DNA of 64,000 nucleotides from Thermophilibacter provencensis (lineage in GTDB: Bacteria > Actinomycetota > Coriobacteriia > Coriobacteriales > Atopobiaceae): contig NZ_LT671417.1 of the NCBI RefSeq assembly GCF_900128445.1, positions 1,288,769-1,352,768 of the forward strand, written 5' to 3'. The notes below the pieces were generated by a model, which made no database searches, was not told the origin of the DNA, and was given only the letters and a program-made list of their open reading frames with translations. Below are positions 61,057-64,000 of this stretch, piece by piece; positions within the stretch are counted from its first letter, which is position 1, and each line of letters starts with the position of its first letter. The position numbers were made by a program, and so were the translations under genes.

Positions 61057-61260
61057 ATGGCTGAGGCGCTGCTCGGCAGGAACGCGTCGTACCTGCGAAG
61101 GCTCGGGGCGCTCACGGCCCTTCTCTGCGGCACCGGAGCGGTGCTGGGGCTCGGGCTGCTTCTTGTCTCGCCGTCCGCCGACGTGCTCGCCGCCACCGCC
61201 GCGAGCGCCCTCGTCGCGGGGTGCGGCGCCGCGCTGAGCCGTGCGGAGCGGGGTGCCTGA
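61057..61260 (+). CDS. Small two-helix membrane protein, unknown
   Basis: 67 residues (LLGRNASYLRRLGALTALLCG, then SADVLAATAASALVAGCGAALSRAERGA). The ribosome site (GAGGAGG at 61040) is 10 bases from ATG 61057, with a second AGGGG nearer. It is divergent from the dehydrogenase. No known family. Confidence 0.5.
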   Translation: MAEALLGRNASYLRRLGALTALLCGTGAVLGLGLLLVSPSADVLAATAASALVAGCGAALSRAERGA

Positions 61261-61302
61261 CCCCCCGTCGCCTCCTTCTTGCCGGCCCCCGGGGCGCGCC
61301 GC

Positions 61303-62388
61303 CTAGGAAAGAAGCTCGCGGACGATCCCGCGCGTGATTTCGTAGACCCCGGGCGCCTTGGAGGCGCGGGGGCCCGCCACGTTGAGCGTCAGCTCTCGGC
61401 CGATGCCCTCGAGCCATTCCCGCGCCCGCGACACCTCCCCGGCGCCCTCGATCACGAGCACGGGGCGCCCGTACGCGCGGGCGAAGTCGACCGTGGCCTC
61501 GGTGCCGCTCTTGGGCTCGAGCCCACCCGGGGATACGATGAGGGTCGCGTGGGAGTCGCGCACGTTCCATGCCGTGCGCTGGATGTACCCGGCGCTCGGC
61601 GTCTCCCTGAGCTCGGGGTAGGGGCCGATCAGGCCGGGGGCCTCGGGGCAGTCCTCCGCGAGGCCGCCCGCCGGGCACCAGCCGCACAGGGCGACCCCCA
61701 TCTCGCGGGCGGCGTCGAGCGCGCCGCGGTCCGCCCCGGTCTGTCCACCCGAGCGGACGAGTGCCACCAGGGACAGGCTCTCCACTATGTCGCGCTTCTC
61801 GGCCTGCTGCTCGTCGATGAGGCCGCGGTGAGCGTGGCCCATGCGGGTCCAGCGCTCGCGGCTGAGCACGTTGACGTGGGTGCGCGCAGCGTCGCCGAGG
61901 AGCGGCCGGGGCAGCGACTCGATGATGCGGTCGGGGACGAAGCCGAGCTTCTCCTGCACGCGCCGACTCTGCTCGTTGCCCTCGTAGTAGCTTGCCCAGA
62001 CCGCGTCGAGGCGCAGGTCGGAGAAGGCGTGCTCGAGCAGGGCTGCCGCCGCCTCGGGAACGATGCCCTGCCCCCAGAGGGGCCGGCCGACCCAGTAGCC
62101 CAGCTCTGCCTCCCGGCTCGACCGGGCGAGGTCGGACGTCGCGCCAAACATGAGGGCGATCGCGCCGACGGGCAGGTCCCCTGCGCGCCGCTTGAGCACG
62201 ATGGCGTAGCTCTCCGGCATGGCGAGCACCTCGCGAATCACCCGGCGGCTCTCCTCGACGCTCTCGTGCGCGGCCCATCCGGCGCGCGGGCCGACGTCGG
62301 GGTCGCGCGCGTAGCGGAAGAGCGCATCGGCGTCGGACTCCCTCCAAGGTCGCAGGGTCAGGCGCGTGGTCTCGAGGTGCTGTGTCAT
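61303..62388 (-). CDS. Fusion of a GNAT acetyltransferase and a cpYpsA-type SLOG domain
   Basis: 361 residues. Residues 1-185 are a RimJ-like GNAT domain (TTRLTLRPWRESDADAL; ELGYWVGRPLWGQGIVPEAAAALLEHAF with the CoA-binding RPLWGQGI). From about 200 the sequence is the circularly permuted YpsA/SLOG family (RSGGQTGADRGALDAAREMGV; CPEAPGLIGPYPELRETPSAGYIQRTAWNVRDSHATLIV; GTEATVDFARAYGRPVLVI). SLOG domains bind nucleotides or related ligands. I know of no settled function for the pair. ATG 62388, site GGAGG. Confidence 0.85.
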   Translation of the reverse strand: MTQHLETTRLTLRPWRESDADALFRYARDPDVGPRAGWAAHESVEESRRVIREVLAMPESYAIVLKRRAGDLPVGAIALMFGATSDLARSSREAELGYWVGRPLWGQGIVPEAAAALLEHAFSDLRLDAVWASYYEGNEQSRRVQEKLGFVPDRIIESLPRPLLGDAARTHVNVLSRERWTRMGHAHRGLIDEQQAEKRDIVESLSLVALVRSGGQTGADRGALDAAREMGVALCGWCPAGGLAEDCPEAPGLIGPYPELRETPSAGYIQRTAWNVRDSHATLIVSPGGLEPKSGTEATVDFARAYGRPVLVIEGAGEVSRAREWLEGIGRELTLNVAGPRASKAPGVYEITRGIVRELLS

Positions 62389-62467
62389 GGCTGCCTCCAA
62401 TCGGCTCACCACAGCATCGCACATCTGCCGCCTTCGCGCTCGTAGAGTTGGCCGCCCCGTGCGGGCG

Positions 62468-62542
62468 CCCTCCTCGTGGGGGCTGGGCCTCAGCCCGAGG
62501 GCGGGGCGGCCTCGGGCTGAGGCCCAGCCCCCACGAGGAGGG
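62468..62542. repeat. Perfect 33-bp inverted repeat with 9-base loop
   Basis: The 33 bases at 62468-62500 are the exact reverse complement of 62510-62542; the loop is GCGGGGCGG. Stem segments include TCCTCGTGGGGGCTGGGCC. It sits at the end of the pRiA4b-like coding region, before the acetyltransferase gene. All three complete frames across it stay open, so it adds no stop codon to the gene it ends. Confidence 0.85.
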
Positions 62543-63721
62543 CTCGCCCTCGGAGCCCCTCGCGTCGAGACGCTCCTGCCAATGCGCGCGATGTTCCTCG
62601 AAGCCCATGAGCTTCCTTCGCGCGCTCGAGAGCGCGAAGGGCTCGAAGCCCCGTTCCCCTGCATCCGCGAGCGCCTTGAGCTGGCTCGCCTCGTTCAGGA
62701 GGAGCCCCTCCGTGAATTCGACAAGCTCCTCGGCGCTGAGCATCCAGTCGCCAGGAGCGTCGCCGATGCCGTCGAGCAGCTGGGGGCCTGCCGCGGCGAG
62801 GCCGTCCACGACGTCGAGGACCTCGATGTCGTGGCGCCATGGGCATCCGGTCCCATAGCAGTACGTCACCGCCTGCCACCTGCGAGTGAGCAGGTCGCCC
62901 AGAAGCGTCTCCGAGGCCTCCTCGTGCAGGAACGCGTGACGGCGCGACTCCACCCTCGGCACCTCGCCGAGGACCTCCGGCTCCCCGATGAGGTGGTTCT
63001 TTCCCCCGTGCCTGAGCTCGAACCCAAAGGGATGCGTGTCGAGCCAGCAGAAGCAGCGCTGTATCACGATGTGCAGGTCGAGGAAGGTGAGGCCTGCCGG
63101 GACGAGGATCTTCCTCCAGCACGCGACACTCCTGCCGTAGGGCCCGCCCGCCCTGAGGGGCAGACGAACCATGAGGAGGAAGGCCCTCCCATCGCCCGCC
63201 GCGCGATGATAGGACGCGGGCGGGTCGGCGAGCATGGTCGGGCCCAGGGGCGCGGGATGTCCCGCGGCGGGCCTGCCCGAGAGGGCGTAGGCGATCTCGT
63301 CCATCGTGAGGGGTCCGGCGCCGTCGACGATCTCGTGGGCGAGGAGCTCGGGCTCCGCGTCCCGTATGTCGTCGAGGCTCGCCCCGATGTGCGGGCCCAG
63401 GGCGATCTGCAGGAACTTGAGCAGCCCCCGCGCCTCCCGCACGCCCTCCTCGGTGAATGAGACGCTCGCGTCGTCGGGGAGGCGGTGGATGAGGCCGCAC
63501 TCCGCGAGGCGCTGGAGCGAGCCGAACGCGTGGACGCGCTGCGACACCACGGCGTCGCCGCCAGAGCGCTCGTAGTCGGGGTTCAGATAGAGCAGCGCGA
63601 GGGTGAAGATGTCGCTCAGGCGGGCGTTCAGCGTCGCGGGCCTGCCGCCGCGAGCGTATTCGGGCGCGCGTCCGTACCCGTAGTCGCCCTCGAAGCCGAA
63701 GTCGTCGTAGTGGCAGTGCAT
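62543..63721 (-). CDS. pRiA4b ORF-3-like protein (3' end uncertain)
   Basis: About 393 residues up to the inverted repeat. GLTFLDLHIVIQRCFCWLDTHPFGFELRHGGK is the pRiA4b ORF-3/IS1096 TnpR-like core, with HDIEVLDVVDGLAAAGPQLL and SAEELVEFTEGLLLNEASQLKAL later; an N-terminal region with LSDIFTLALLYLNPDYE is not assigned. No stop occurs before or within the repeat: the frame remains open to 61112, overlapping the acetyltransferase gene out of frame, which I do not believe is translated product. So the native end seems lost. ATG 63721, site GGAGAAGGGAG. Confidence 0.7.
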
Positions 63722-63954
63722 CGAAGCTCCCTTCTCCCGTGGGAGACGAGCCTAGCAGCCCTGGTCGCAGCGGTGTCTGCCCGCCTGCGGGCCGGTTGCT
63801 GACGGCGCAGGTGGCGGCGTCAGCCCGGCTTGCGACAGGCCGGGCGCAATCGGCGGGCGGCGCCCTTCTCGCCCCGGGCGCGCGGGGGGCGGGGCCTCGG
63901 CCGCGTCGCGGCGTCGGATTCGCAACGATTCGCCACCAATCGCCGACCCGCTGT

Positions 63955-63983
63955 TTGACAGGTACCCCCATGGGGTATAGAGT
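63955..63983 (+). promoter_or_regulatory. Promoter with CsoR-type TACCCC/GGGGTA operator
   Basis: TTGACA at 63955-63960 and TAGAGT at 63978-63983 (17-base spacer) enclose TACCCC-CAT-GGGGTA at 63963-63977. That dyad is the known operator type of CsoR and CstR repressors. The gene it controls lies to the right of the window and is probably for copper efflux or persulfide handling. The rest of 63722-64000 shows one CCTTCTCGCC (63864-63873) and no gene. Confidence 0.7.
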
Positions 63984-64000
63984 ACATCGAAACGGAAACC

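Noticed and set aside
61112-62467. Continuation of the pRiA4b-like frame for over 400 codons
   Set aside because: It is Arg/Ala/Pro-rich shadow sequence lying out of frame over the acetyltransferase gene, which has its own ribosome site and conserved motifs.

Overview
The window reads as chromosomal DNA of an anaerobic, fermentative, high-GC, single-membrane bacterium, most probably a Coriobacteriia member of the Olsenella/Atopobiaceae type. The grounds are third-position GC saturation, strong AGGAGG-type ribosome sites, many GTG starts, pyruvate formate-lyase (PFL) as the pyruvate enzyme, a lactose/cellobiose-family PTS, sortase-type wall proteins and no outer-membrane genes. The taxonomy is an inference from style and gene content; no rRNA or tRNA gene is present to confirm it.

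Layout. 0-3 kb: end of an unknown gene, a PcsB/CwlO-like wall hydrolase and a NodB deacetylase. 3-7.6 kb (-): MarR regulator and two half-size ABC exporters, stop/start coupled. 8-11.7 kb: nadA-nadB-nadC-niaR, NAD synthesis with its own repressor. 11.9-19 kb: a membrane protein, GH13 amylase, M20 dipeptidase, PAQR/hemolysin III protein, ROK sugar kinase and a frameshifted membrane protein. 19-25.4 kb: GntR/UTRA regulator divergent from a beta-glucoside operon (GH1, EIIC, EIIB, EIIA, GH4). 25.6-33.2 kb: two small membrane proteins, a 1199-residue Tat/metallophosphoesterase/LamG surface protein, a macro-domain fusion, a vWA protein and YccF. 33.3-35.8 kb: methionine ABC importer metNIQ behind a Met-rich leader peptide. 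36-40 kb: DUF1349, nitroreductase, acetyltransferase, HAD phosphatase and an AbiEi-like/nuclease gene between 87-bp direct repeats. 40-48 kb: TetR divergent from an Old-Yellow-Enzyme/4Fe-4S reductase, C69 dipeptidase, DAHP synthase, ECF sigma and a membrane partner. 47.7-51.2 kb (-): a split PFL (core plus detached glycyl-radical domain) with its activase. 51.7-64 kb: GtrA, membrane-anchored GH3, a flavin-reductase-like protein, DedA, an LPGTG adhesin with Cna-B domains, iron alcohol dehydrogenase, a GNAT/SLOG fusion, a pRiA4b ORF-3-like gene and, at the right edge, a CsoR-type promoter.

How it works together: beta-glucosides and alpha-glucans feed glycolysis, PFL and the iron alcohol dehydrogenase dispose of pyruvate and reductant, NAD is made de novo under NiaR, and methionine is imported.

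The most unusual side of the window is between the genes. Nearly every spacer carries a dyad repeat, and I can separate at least seven sequence families. One (four copies) keeps its fold while changing both arms together. The decamer GGCGAGAAGG and its complement occur about twenty times, about half of them in the small intergenic fraction. The two best protein-level observations are the split PFL and the Met-rich leader before metNIQ.
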